DNA of 15,595 nucleotides from Gammaproteobacteria bacterium (GTDB lineage: Bacteria > Pseudomonadota > Gammaproteobacteria > SZUA-229). The notes under the pieces were generated by a model. That model had not been told where the DNA came from and did no database searches. It saw nothing but the letters and a program-made list of their open reading frames with translations. Both the position numbers and the translations under genes were made by a program. Location: the NCBI GenBank assembly GCA_029287815.1, contig JARFQK010000244.1, forward strand, positions 1 through 15,595, in the 5' to 3' direction. This document shows positions 7,525 through 14,942 of the stretch, piece after piece. The first letter of the stretch is position 1, and every line of letters starts with the position of its first letter.

Positions 7525-8175
7525 TTGGCTACCAAGATTTTAATTGTTGATGATTTTCCGATCTTCCGAGAAGGGCTGCGTGCTCTGCTTTCAAAATCCG
7601 ACGACCTCGCTGTAGTAGGAGAAGCGGATAATGGTCAGATGGCCGTCAAACAAGCGAAACGACTCAAGCCGGACCTAATCCTGATGGATCTGAGAATGCC
7701 TTTGATGAACGGAACCGAGGCCATTCGCATCATCAAGCAGGGCGACCCAGCAATCAAGATAATCGCACTGACCGCGCACAAATCCCGTGACTATGTCCAG
7801 GCAAGCTTCGAAGCGGGCGCGAACGGTTATGTGCTGAAAGACGACTCAAGCAACAGCCTGCTGACCGCAATCGACGCTATCCTGGCTGGCCAGACGTATT
7901 TGAGCACTGGTGTTTGTGAAACCGTACTCCAGGGTTTTCTGGGCTATTCGGAAAGCTCCCGGGCGGCCGTGTCATGGTGTAAGCTCACCGTACGCGAGCG
8001 TCAGGTGATGAAGCTCGTTGCCGAGGGCCATAAAAACCGGGAAATAGCATCGTGTTTATCGCTCAGCATCAAGACCGTTGAAAAACATCGTTCTAACATG
8101 ATGAGCAAGCTTGACCTTCACAGCGTGTCAGAGCTCACCACCTACGCGATCGAACACAGCCTGGTCGCCGTTTGA
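7525..8175 (+). CDS. NarL/FixJ-family response regulator (orphan)
   Basis: This is a 216-residue two-domain regulator. The receiver domain (residues 1-120) has the acidic pair Asp9-Asp10, phospho-acceptor Asp55 in LILMDLRMP, Thr83 and Lys105 (YVLKD), the complete catalytic set for phosphorylation. After a linker, residues about 148-212 form a LuxR/GerE helix-turn-helix (LTVRERQVMKLVAEGHKNRE ... SIKTVEKHRSNMMSKL). It therefore acts as a cytoplasmic phosphorylation-dependent transcription factor. The start is TTG at 7525, the only one that includes the first receiver strand. An AAGGGAA ribosome site lies about 11 nt upstream, a long spacing. No histidine kinase is adjacent, so its signal and partner are unknown. 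It is convergent with the efflux permease gene. The nearest operator-like sites are the phased repeat in its own leader and the palindromes before the giant gene, about 750 bp away. Confidence 0.95.
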   Translation: MATKILIVDDFPIFREGLRALLSKSDDLAVVGEADNGQMAVKQAKRLKPDLILMDLRMPLMNGTEAIRIIKQGDPAIKIIALTAHKSRDYVQASFEAGANGYVLKDDSSNSLLTAIDAILAGQTYLSTGVCETVLQGFLGYSESSRAAVSWCKLTVRERQVMKLVAEGHKNREIASCLSLSIKTVEKHRSNMMSKLDLHSVSELTTYAIEHSLVAV

Positions 8176-8185
8176 ACATATTCAG

Positions 8186-8217
8186 ATTGCCGTCAGCTAA
8201 AAAGGCAGTGACGCAAT
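8186..8217. terminator. Possible weak bidirectional hairpin between convergent genes
   Basis: ATTGCCGTCA and TGACGCAAT pair over 9 bp with one bulged C and a 13-nt loop. The hairpin lies between the stop codons of the response regulator (8175) and the RND permease (8270). No clear T-run follows on either strand, so intrinsic termination would be weak. Confidence 0.35.
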
Positions 8218-8269
8218 CCTGATCGTTCGATGCTTTGATAGGCGCAATTCGACTCTGACGACTTACACC

Positions 8270-11200
8270 CTATGACCGGATACTTATGGGCGTTGCTATT
8301 GCTGCCTGGTCAGTGGCGGTTTGCACACCGAGCCGGTGGAACCAGTAGTAGACTGCCGGGGTGAACAGCAACGACAGCAGAGCACTCAGGCCGACACCGC
8401 CAGCGATAACCACCGCCAAGGGTGGCCAGAAATTGCCCCGCGAGAACACCAACAAGGGGGCGAAACCGGATATCGTCGTCAACGTGGTCGAGAGAATGTG
8501 GCGAGTCGTCCCGACGGTCTCTGCCACAATGGCCTGGAGATCGCCTGCACGCGCGCCATCGTTAGCGCGGATTGCAGCGAGCACAACGATCGTACCGTTG
8601 ATCGCGACACCGACCAGCCCGGCGGTACCCAGTATCGGATTGAATCCCAGCGGGTAGCCGCTGACCCACAACGACAGCATGCCGAATCCGACGGACAGCG
8701 CTGCAACGGTAGCGATGATCGAAGCCAGTATTGCACTGCGGAAGGACAGGACCACGGTTGCGATCATCAATGCAGCTAGGACCGGCACATAGGTTGCAAG
8801 CTGCGCGACCGCACGGCTCTGCTCTTCAGAGTCGCCGGCAACTTCCAGGCGATAGCCTGGCGCCAACTGGATAGGGCTGCTTTGCCATTCCTGCAGGATC
8901 GCGCGGGTAACGTCGATCGGGAGCGTACCTTGAGTCACGTAGCCCAGCACTTTGTTAACTCGTTCGCCGTTGCGCCGCGTAATACTGGCCAGTTCCGGTC
9001 GCAATTCGAAACTGCCCACGGCTTCCGCCGGTATCCAGCTTTGCTCCGCGGCGCTGCTTGCCGAAACCAGATTCAATGTCCGCATGCGCTCGAGCGAACT
9101 GCGCTCGCTGTCCGCATAACGGATCCGCACCATCAGCTGTTCCAGATCCTCCAGCACCGAGCCACCAATGTGGCCTTCGAGGTTGGTCTGAAACTGTGTG
9201 GCAATATCCGTCAACGTCAGACCCGCCAGACTGGCCAGTTCTTCACTGGCCCTAAAACGGAGCTTGGGCTCGCCACCGGTCAGCGTTGCACGCGTGTGCA
9301 GCATGCTCGGCTGCCGATGCATTATCCTGCGCAACTCGTCGCCATAGCGTCTGAGCTCGTCCGAGTTCGGACCGACGATCCGAAACGCGACCGGCGCTTC
9401 GTACGGCGGCCCCTGCCCAAACGGGCTCACCAGAATCTGCGCCTCGGGGAAGCGTTGGTCAAGCTCTGCCTGCAGGCGTGGAATCAGCGCATTCACCCGC
9501 GCGACGCTGTCACCGACAACGATAGCGTGTGCATAAGCACCGTCATTGTCCTGATCCATCACCAGGTTGTAGTACACCGACGGAAAACTCCCGCCTGCAA
9601 GCCAGTCTACACGAACGATGCCGTCATACTGCCGCAGCAGCTGCTCGATCTGGTCGCTGAGTTCGGCACTGCGCTGCACCGAACTGCCGCTCGGCAACCG
9701 GACTTCGACCTCGAACTGGTCTCTGTCGGCGGGCGGAAAAAACTGGTTGCCTAAGGTCGCCGACAGTCCAAAGCCAATCAATGCCAGCGTAACAACTACA
9801 GCCACGGTCGCCTTCGGCCGCTGCACTGCTGCCAGCAAGCCGCGGCGATACCGTGCTGCAAGGCGCGGATTGTTGATACCATAGCGCCACCAGCGGTAGC
9901 GTGACGACGGTTCATTCTGATCCACGCGCACAAAGCGTCCGGCCAGAGCAGCGATCAGGGTCATCGATAGAACAAAGGAACCGATCAGCGCCAGTACCAC
10001 GCTAATTGCGATTGGACCGACAAAGTCACCGACATTGCCTGGCAGCAGGAATATCGGCATGAAGCCCAGTATCGTCGTCAGCGTCGATGCGAACAGCGGC
10101 GCGAATAAATGGTGGACGGCCTTGTATGTCGCCTGCAGCCGTGTGTGCCCACGACTGACTTGCTTGCGCACCTCATCGGTCATCACGATCGCGTTATCGA
10201 TCAACAGACCGACCGCGATGATCATGCCGAAGATCGTCATTTGATGAATCTGCTGTCCGAATAAGCTCAGACCGAACACCGCAAATGAGGCACTCAGTGG
10301 CAGTGCAACGCCAACGACCAGTGCGGCGCGCCAGCCCATGCCCAGCAACACGACCAACATCACAACAGCTGCACCTGCGAGCAAATTGCCGCCCAGATCT
10401 GCCAGGCGTTTTTCGGTGTAACGGCTTTGATCGAAGGCAACTTCGATATCGACGGAACCGCTGAATTCCGCAGCCAACCGGGCCACCGTTTCCCGTGCCG
10501 CAACAGCCCATTGGTCGACGCGTATCTGCGGATCAACTTTGGCTGCGATGAACACGGCGCGCGCACCGTCGGCAGAGGCAACACTCGAAGCCGGCGTCTG
10601 CCACCGCCTTTCCACGCTGGCAATGTCACCCAGCCTGATCAAGCTGCCGTTATCGTTGCTGGCCAGCGGGATCGCTTCGATGCGACGAACCGAGTCCAGC
10701 TCACCCTGGATCTCGATCAACAGATCCCGTTCAGCCGAACGCAACACGCCGGCTGGTACCTTGACGTCGGCCGCGGTAATACGACGTGAGGCTTGCGTAA
10801 TGTCCAGACCCAACGCTGCCAGCTCAGCGGGGTCGACCGTTACTGTGACCTCCTCTTGCGGCAAGCCGAAAACGCGGACGTTCTCAGTGCCGGTCAGATT
10901 GCGCAGACGATCGCCCAGCTCTTTACTCAGACGGGACATCACACCCAGTTGGGCGGGGTCCTGCCCCTGCCAGCGAACCGCTGCGATCAATGAATACGCA
11001 ACAGCGCCGCGTTTGTCGTCAAAGACCGGCTGACTCGCAGCAGCCGGCAAAACAGGCCGGGCATCAGCCAGCCGATCCCGAATTCTCGAAAAAACCTCTT
11101 TGTTGCCGGAGCTGTCGACCCAGTCGGCCAGTTCGACACTGATCACCGAGATACCAGGTCTCGATGTGGATTCGATCTCCTTGATCTCGGCGATCTCGCG

Positions 11201-11446
11201 CAATTCATCCTCCAGCGGCTTCGTCACCAGTGCCTCGACACGTGCGGCCGACGCACCCGGCAACATCGTCAGAATCAGCGGATTGCGATTGGTGATACGC
11301 GGATCTTCGATGCGCGGCAGACTGGTCAAGGCTGATGCCCCTGCGATGAGCAAGATGATCAGCGACAGCACCAGCAAATGCGGATTGCGGAAGAACAGCG
11401 TGCTCAGGGATTTTTCTTCGATGACGGTACGTTTATTCGGTTGCAT
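8270..11446 (-). CDS. RND-family efflux permease (inner-membrane pump subunit)
   Basis: This is a 1058-residue proton-driven transporter of the RND superfamily; with the adaptor encoded just upstream it would export small toxic compounds from inner membrane or periplasm through an outer-membrane channel. The start is set at ATG 11446 because GGAGG lies 8 nt upstream; an ATG at 11482 gives 12 extra residues but lies deep in the adaptor gene. The gene overlaps the adaptor's last 14 bp, implying coupled translation. The layout is standard: TM1 near residues 24-42, a large periplasmic loop, TM2-6 (about 355-510), TM7 (about 546-565), a second loop, and TM8-12 (about 885-1038). Compared with AcrB, the TM4 motif reads GLLIDNAIV: Asp417 is kept but the second Asp is Asn418. 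The TM10 Lys position reads GVAINGT (Asn950). This belongs to a known kind of non-AcrB RND subfamily; substrates cannot be predicted, and a heavy-metal (CusA-like) role is not indicated. No outer-membrane component is present. Confidence 0.95.
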   Translation of the reverse strand: MQPNKRTVIEEKSLSTLFFRNPHLLVLSLIILLIAGASALTSLPRIEDPRITNRNPLILTMLPGASAARVEALVTKPLEDELREIAEIKEIESTSRPGISVISVELADWVDSSGNKEVFSRIRDRLADARPVLPAAASQPVFDDKRGAVAYSLIAAVRWQGQDPAQLGVMSRLSKELGDRLRNLTGTENVRVFGLPQEEVTVTVDPAELAALGLDITQASRRITAADVKVPAGVLRSAERDLLIEIQGELDSVRRIEAIPLASNDNGSLIRLGDIASVERRWQTPASSVASADGARAVFIAAKVDPQIRVDQWAVAARETVARLAAEFSGSVDIEVAFDQSRYTEKRLADLGGNLLAGAAVVMLVVLLGMGWRAALVVGVALPLSASFAVFGLSLFGQQIHQMTIFGMIIAVGLLIDNAIVMTDEVRKQVSRGHTRLQATYKAVHHLFAPLFASTLTTILGFMPIFLLPGNVGDFVGPIAISVVLALIGSFVLSMTLIAALAGRFVRVDQNEPSSRYRWWRYGINNPRLAARYRRGLLAAVQRPKATVAVVVTLALIGFGLSATLGNQFFPPADRDQFEVEVRLPSGSSVQRSAELSDQIEQLLRQYDGIVRVDWLAGGSFPSVYYNLVMDQDNDGAYAHAIVVGDSVARVNALIPRLQAELDQRFPEAQILVSPFGQGPPYEAPVAFRIVGPNSDELRRYGDELRRIMHRQPSMLHTRATLTGGEPKLRFRASEELASLAGLTLTDIATQFQTNLEGHIGGSVLEDLEQLMVRIRYADSERSSLERMRTLNLVSASSAAEQSWIPAEAVGSFELRPELASITRRNGERVNKVLGYVTQGTLPIDVTRAILQEWQSSPIQLAPGYRLEVAGDSEEQSRAVAQLATYVPVLAALMIATVVLSFRSAILASIIATVAALSVGFGMLSLWVSGYPLGFNPILGTAGLVGVAINGTIVVLAAIRANDGARAGDLQAIVAETVGTTRHILSTTLTTISGFAPLLVFSRGNFWPPLAVVIAGGVGLSALLSLLFTPAVYYWFHRLGVQTATDQAAIATPISIRS

Positions 11447-12635
11447 CGTGTTGTCCTCCGCTTGCCAGACGCAGGCTCGCATCAGCGATGCGGACCAACT
11501 GTCCCGGCACGACCTTTTGCACGCCCTGGCTCACTACCAAGGGCTTGTCAGGCAATCGCGCGCGTACGTAGACGCGATCCGCTTCCGCGTGCAGGATCTC
11601 GACGACCTGCGGCACCACCTCGTGTGTTGCAGCCGAGCCAGCCTGTGCCGGCATCAAGGTATAGGCGGTCCACAGCCCGCGGATGCTCTCGGTCAGCGCA
11701 TCGAGCGGTAGCCAGTATCCAGGTTCGTGTACCTCTTCAGCGAGATGCAAGCTGACCAGATCGCCATCGCGCAGATGATCAGGCGGGTTCTTCAACGCAA
11801 GAATCACATCAACGGTTCGGGTGGCCGCTCCGCGCACGGGTAGCACGGTCTTGATGCTCGCTTCGACCCGGGCAGCATTGACGGTCACCGGGAAGGTCTG
11901 GCCTTTCGACAGCACGGACACCAACGGGCCCGCGACACCGACACGGATTTCTGCATTCCGTGTTTCCTGCAATTCCAGCACGGGTTCACCGATAGCGACC
12001 ACCTTGCCCTCGTCCATATAGCGACGCGTGATTACTGCATCAAACGGTGCGATCAGCTGGCTCTTGGCAATATCGACGTCAATCGCGCCGATGCGTGCGC
12101 GTGCGAGCTCCAGCTCGGCAGCTGCAGTGCGCACCTGCTCGCGCGCTTCATCGAGTTGCTGGTCCGATGCCAGACCGCGTTCGATGACCTTCTCCAGGCG
12201 CCTCAAGGTCTGCTCCGCGAGTTCGAGCTTTGCTTTGGCTGCTTTGTGCGCAGCCACCAGCTCGACGCGCTTCGCCGCCAGGCGCGCGCTATCGAGGCGC
12301 GCCAGAACCTCACCCGCCAACACACGCTCGCCTTCGTCAAATGCGATCTGTGTCAATAGCCCGCCGGATTCGAAGCCGACCGCACTGGTTCGCAGAGCCT
12401 CAACACGGCCGATGAAGCGCCGCTGCAGCGGATACCCGGTTTCGGCTGCTGGCTCAATCGCGGCTACTGTTACCGCGCTGTCCGACATCGTGGCTGCGGT
12501 TGAGTCCGCAGGTATATCAATCGCCAACCCAGCCATGACGGCGAGGAGACCGATGACTAAAAGCAAGGTCAGACGTCGCGCGCGGCGCATGATCACGGCG
12601 CGATCAGCCGAAATGTGTTCGATATTCTGTTTCAT
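11433..12635 (-). CDS. Periplasmic adaptor (membrane fusion protein) of RND efflux pump
   Basis: This is a 400-residue HlyD/AcrA-type adaptor that links the RND pump to an outer-membrane channel. The ATG at 12635 has AGGAG 6 nt upstream. Residues 21-38 are a single hydrophobic N-terminal helix without a lipobox Cys, so the protein is probably held in the inner membrane by a signal anchor rather than a lipid. The split lipoyl domain lies at about 86-117 (GFESGGLLTQIAFDEGERV) and 186-224 (SQLIAPFDAVITRRYMDEG). An alpha-helical hairpin or coiled coil runs between them (118-185). A beta-barrel follows at about 228-300 and a membrane-proximal domain from there to about 390. It is first in the operon, transcribed divergently from the tetR gene, and its 3' end overlaps the permease start. 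Expression is probably controlled by the two operators at 12683-12731. Confidence 0.95.
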   Translation of the reverse strand: MKQNIEHISADRAVIMRRARRLTLLLVIGLLAVMAGLAIDIPADSTAATMSDSAVTVAAIEPAAETGYPLQRRFIGRVEALRTSAVGFESGGLLTQIAFDEGERVLAGEVLARLDSARLAAKRVELVAAHKAAKAKLELAEQTLRRLEKVIERGLASDQQLDEAREQVRTAAAELELARARIGAIDVDIAKSQLIAPFDAVITRRYMDEGKVVAIGEPVLELQETRNAEIRVGVAGPLVSVLSKGQTFPVTVNAARVEASIKTVLPVRGAATRTVDVILALKNPPDHLRDGDLVSLHLAEEVHEPGYWLPLDALTESIRGLWTAYTLMPAQAGSAATHEVVPQVVEILHAEADRVYVRARLPDKPLVVSQGVQKVVPGQLVRIADASLRLASGGQHDATE

Positions 12636-12682
12636 GATCTTCTCCTCGCCTCGGTACTGGACGAATCCGAAAATTAGGATAA

Positions 12683-12697
12683 ACTAGACCGTACAGT
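12683..12697. promoter_or_regulatory. Operator O1 of the tetR/efflux divergent region
   Basis: ACTAGACCGTACAGT is an imperfect 7-1-7 palindrome (5 of 7 arm positions pair). It matches the inverted O2 site at 13 of 15 positions. It covers the expected start point of efflux-operon transcription and lies just upstream of the tetR -10, so binding should block both directions. Confidence 0.65.
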
Positions 12698-12699
12698 TT

Positions 12700-12705
12700 T
12701 ATAAT
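12700..12705 (+). promoter_or_regulatory. -10 box of the tetR promoter
   Basis: TATAAT is a perfect -10 hexamer on the plus strand. The region 16-18 bp upstream has no good -35. The predicted leader is only about 26 nt, and no clear Shine-Dalgarno precedes the tetR ATG, which suggests low repressor synthesis. Confidence 0.5.
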
Positions 12706-12729
12706 ATGAAAAACATACTGGACTGTCTA
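12701..12729 (-). promoter_or_regulatory. Promoter of the adaptor-permease operon
   Basis: On the minus strand TAGACA (12724-12729) and TATTAT (12701-12706) are separated by 17 bp; each matches the sigma-70 consensus at 5 of 6 positions. The -35 lies inside operator O2 and the start point inside O1, a layout suited to direct repression by the divergent TetR protein. Confidence 0.6.
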
Positions 12730-12731
12730 GT
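12717..12731. promoter_or_regulatory. Operator O2 of the tetR/efflux divergent region
   Basis: ACTGGACTGTCTAGT is a near-perfect 7-1-7 palindrome (6 of 7 arm positions pair) with half-site ACTAGAC. Its centre is 34 bp from that of O1. It overlaps the efflux -35 box and ends 6 bp before the tetR start codon. Confidence 0.7.
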
Positions 12732-12737
12732 ACCGTT

Positions 12738-13376
12738 ATGAAAAAAAATACCGATCTGAGAAATTCGCCGCGGGCCGGTCGCCCGAAAAGCGAAGAGAAA
12801 CGCACAGCGATCCTGAATGCCGCAGGTGATCTTTTTCTGAGCCGAGGTCTGGCCGGCACTTCGATGGATGCGGTCAGCCAGCATGCCGGGGTTTCCAAGC
12901 AGACCGTCTATTCGCATTTCTCGAGTAAAGAGGACTTGTTCCGGACCTGTATCAGAAACAAGGTGGAATCCTTTGGATTCCAGGACGAAGACCTGCCTGA
13001 TGATGCCGATCTCGAGACGATGCTCACCCTGCTCGGCAAGCAGTTTCTGCATCTGATATTCGATGACGAAGTCGTTGCGATGCATCGCGTGGTCATAGGC
13101 GAGAGCGCCAGCTACCCGAAAATCGCTGGACTTTTCTTTGAAACCGGTCCCGAGAAGACGATCAATGCGGTTGCCAGATACATTGACAGTCAGATGGCGT
13201 GCAACCGGCTAAAACAGGATGACCCACACTACGTGGCGGTGCTTTTTCTGGGACTGGTGCGCGCTGATTATCAGATGCAAATGCTGATGGGCATCCGGCC
13301 CAATCTGACAGAGGAAGACATCGACCAGCATTTGAACAAAGTGGTGCGGCAGTTCATCGCATTGTACGGAGTCTGA
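12738..13376 (+). CDS. TetR-family repressor, AefR-like C-terminal domain
   Basis: This is a 212-residue one-component regulator. The N-terminal TetR domain spans about 15-66, with the helix-turn-helix at 42-61 (SMDAVSQHAGVSKQTVYSHF) and the usual FSSKEDLF follow-on. The ligand-binding and dimerisation part (about 85-205, with EVVAMHRVVIGESASYPKIA and LFFETGPEK) matches the AefR-like TetR_C_7 type seen in many efflux repressors. The gene is divergent from the adaptor-permease operon with 102 bp between them, which carries two related palindromic operators. The reasonable inference is repression of the pump and of itself, relieved by a pump substrate. The ATG is the only start that gives the full basic N-terminus; its ribosome site is very weak. 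Confidence 0.95.
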   Translation: MKKNTDLRNSPRAGRPKSEEKRTAILNAAGDLFLSRGLAGTSMDAVSQHAGVSKQTVYSHFSSKEDLFRTCIRNKVESFGFQDEDLPDDADLETMLTLLGKQFLHLIFDDEVVAMHRVVIGESASYPKIAGLFFETGPEKTINAVARYIDSQMACNRLKQDDPHYVAVLFLGLVRADYQMQMLMGIRPNLTEEDIDQHLNKVVRQFIALYGV

Positions 13377-13391
13377 TTGATCAGCCACAAC

Positions 13392-13416
13392 GCGCCGGCC
13401 GCGGTTCCGCCGGTGC
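13392..13416. terminator. GC-rich hairpin between convergent tetR and sulfurtransferase genes
   Basis: GCGCCGGC (13392-13399) and GCCGGTGC (13409-13416) form an 8-bp stem with one G-U pair and a 9-nt loop. It lies 16 nt after the tetR stop, in an 88-bp gap between convergent genes. No T-run follows, so it is a possible but not typical terminator. Confidence 0.35.
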
Positions 13417-13464
13417 AACTATTTGGGCGAGCAATAATCAGTGCACCTCAGGAGCTTTCGCGGG

Positions 13465-14307
13465 TTAAGCCTCGACCACCATCGGATTTGCAGGGTCGGC
13501 CGCCCACTCCTGCAGCGACGCGGTATATACCGCGACGTCGGTAAAGCCGAGGCGGTTCATGACGAATGCATTGGCTGATGCCATGATCCCGCCACCGCAG
13601 TAGGTGATGGCACGGGCATCGCGGTCGCCGTCGATCATCGTGGCCAGATCGGCGTCCGACTTGAAGCAGCCCGATTCATCCAGCAGATCGAGGCTACTGG
13701 CATTCGTCGCGCCCGGAATATGACCAGGGCGGTGGTATAGAGTCGCTTCGCCACGGTAATACTCTTTGGGCAGAGTATCGATCAACCGGACTTCGTCGTC
13801 GTCAATACTGGCGAGCACCTCGTTCCGATCGGCGATCAACTGCGGACGGGTAGCTACGGTCAATTGCCGCGCCGACCTTCTTGCGGGCTCGATCGACAGG
13901 GGGAGAGCCTTTTCTGTCCAGGCTCGCAGACCGCCGTCGAGCAAAGCCGCGCGATCGAAACCGACCCAACGCAACATCCACCAGACTCTGGCGGCCCATG
14001 CCATATAGCTGTCGTCATAGAGTACGACCCGCGAATCATCTCCGACGCCAAGGGCCCCCATCGCGGCACAGAACTGCTCCGGTGGCGGTAGTGCGAATTC
14101 GATCGCGCTATTGCTGTCGCTGAGCTCATCCGTCAGGTCCGCGAAGCCCGCGGTCGGAATATGACGGCGCTCGTATTCGGCTCGGCCGCTAACGTTATGA
14201 AAGCCGCCGTCCTCCTCCGTAATTGTCTGCACGCTGCAATCGAGCACGACCAGATCCGGGTTCTCAAGGTGGCCTATGAGCCAGTCCACATTTACCAGTG
14301 TATCCAT
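13465..14307 (-). CDS. sseA: Two-domain sulfurtransferase (rhodanese / 3-mercaptopyruvate type)
   Basis: This is a 280-residue cytoplasmic enzyme of two rhodanese folds. It moves sulfane sulfur from 3-mercaptopyruvate or thiosulfate to thiol or cyanide acceptors. The C-terminal domain carries the catalytic Cys (residue 237) in the loop CGGGIMA. That loop is closer to the CG.GVTA form of mercaptopyruvate sulfurtransferases than to the CRKGVTA of thiosulfate rhodaneses. The N-terminal domain has VVLYDDS at the matching site, so it is catalytically silent as usual in the family. Signature stretches include GRAEYERRHIPTAGF and the HRPGHIPGATN turn. The start is set at ATG 14307 with a GGGG run about 5 nt upstream; in-frame GTG codons at 14310 and 14313 are alternatives. 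A separate promoter lies upstream. It is convergent with tetR and shows no functional link to the pump. The symbol is by family resemblance. Confidence 0.9.
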   Translation of the reverse strand: MDTLVNVDWLIGHLENPDLVVLDCSVQTITEEDGGFHNVSGRAEYERRHIPTAGFADLTDELSDSNSAIEFALPPPEQFCAAMGALGVGDDSRVVLYDDSYMAWAARVWWMLRWVGFDRAALLDGGLRAWTEKALPLSIEPARRSARQLTVATRPQLIADRNEVLASIDDDEVRLIDTLPKEYYRGEATLYHRPGHIPGATNASSLDLLDESGCFKSDADLATMIDGDRDARAITYCGGGIMASANAFVMNRLGFTDVAVYTASLQEWAADPANPMVVEA

Positions 14308-14337
14308 CACCACCCCGCATGATTCGAGAACTCTGAC

Positions 14338-14366
14338 AGTATGATCGCGTCCCCAACCGTTATCAA
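14338..14366 (-). promoter_or_regulatory. Promoter of the sulfurtransferase gene
   Basis: On the minus strand TTGATA (14361-14366) and CATACT (14338-14343) are separated by 17 bp, matching sigma-70 boxes at 5 of 6 and 4 of 6. It sits in the 173-bp gap after the preceding gene's stop (14481), so the sulfurtransferase can be transcribed on its own. The rest of this gap shows no other gene. Confidence 0.45.
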
Positions 14367-14480
14367 GACTCGCTCCGGGCCAAGCAGGCGGATTCGATCG
14401 CTGCTAAGCGACCCTCTTCACACGCGGAAACTCGTGAATGTTCATACAAGCGGCTACGCGAGGTCAGTCTGCCCAGTTCC

Positions 14481-14942
14481 CTAGCGAGCGCTCACGTTCA
14501 GCTCACTGATACTGACGCGACCCTTGCCCAGCATCTCAACCTCTATCACAAGCTCGGTGACGGTTTTTTCGGCGGCGTGAAAAGGTATTTCAAAATCAAG
14601 ATCGTCCTTATCTCTTACATTCTGAAGCTCGGGCATCCTGGAAAAGTAATAAACGCCGTCGACTTTTGCCCACATCACGATGTTTGCCACGCCATCAACG
14701 GTCAGTATACCCGAGGCGATAATCGAGCCTTCCAGCGATGTTTCCTGCCTCAGCAGATTTAGCTTTGTATAACCCGTAGTTACGAGCGTTGTGGCATTGC
14801 CCGATTGCCTGATACTGGTTGCCAATTCGAATGCGGTAGCCGGCACGCTGAGCAACAGAAGCAAGATTGCAGTGATTACTTTTTTCGGTGAGCTGCCCTT
14901 ACTCGTGATGAGCTTCCCAGTGATCGATCCATGAACCGTCAT
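14481..14942 (-). CDS. Small secreted protein of unknown function
   Basis: This is a 153-residue protein that I do not recognise. The start ATG overlaps the stop of the upstream gene as ATGA, so translation is coupled. Residues about 19-37 (two Lys, then VITAILLLLLSVPATA) form a Sec signal peptide with an unusually long n-region, predicting cleavage after ATA and a mature chain of about 116 residues. The mature part is mostly beta-strand-like with alternating hydrophobic residues, has no Cys and only one His, and no catalytic motif. It contains FHAAEKTVTELVIEVEML near the C-terminus. Its coupling to a royal-jelly/yellow-type protein suggests they act in the same compartment, perhaps the periplasm. 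Confidence 0.8.
   Translation of the reverse strand: MTVHGSITGKLITSKGSSPKKVITAILLLLLSVPATAFELATSIRQSGNATTLVTTGYTKLNLLRQETSLEGSIIASGILTVDGVANIVMWAKVDGVYYFSRMPELQNVRDKDDLDFEIPFHAAEKTVTELVIEVEMLGKGRVSISELNVSAR

Noticed and set aside
8321..9754. Plus-strand open frames (8321-8779 and 8882-9754) within the RND permease gene
   Set aside because: Antisense shadows of a full-length, well-conserved permease; the translations have no family resemblance.
11447..11482. Twelve-residue N-terminal extension of the RND permease (MRACVWQAEDNT)
   Set aside because: It lies within the adaptor coding sequence, and a strong GGAGG precedes the downstream ATG at 11446, where the typical permease N-terminus begins.
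14395..14412. Small hairpin TCGCT-GCTA-AGCGA as a terminator of the small secreted-protein gene
   Set aside because: The stem is only 5 bp, lies about 70 nt after the stop codon, and lacks a T-run; chance is likely.
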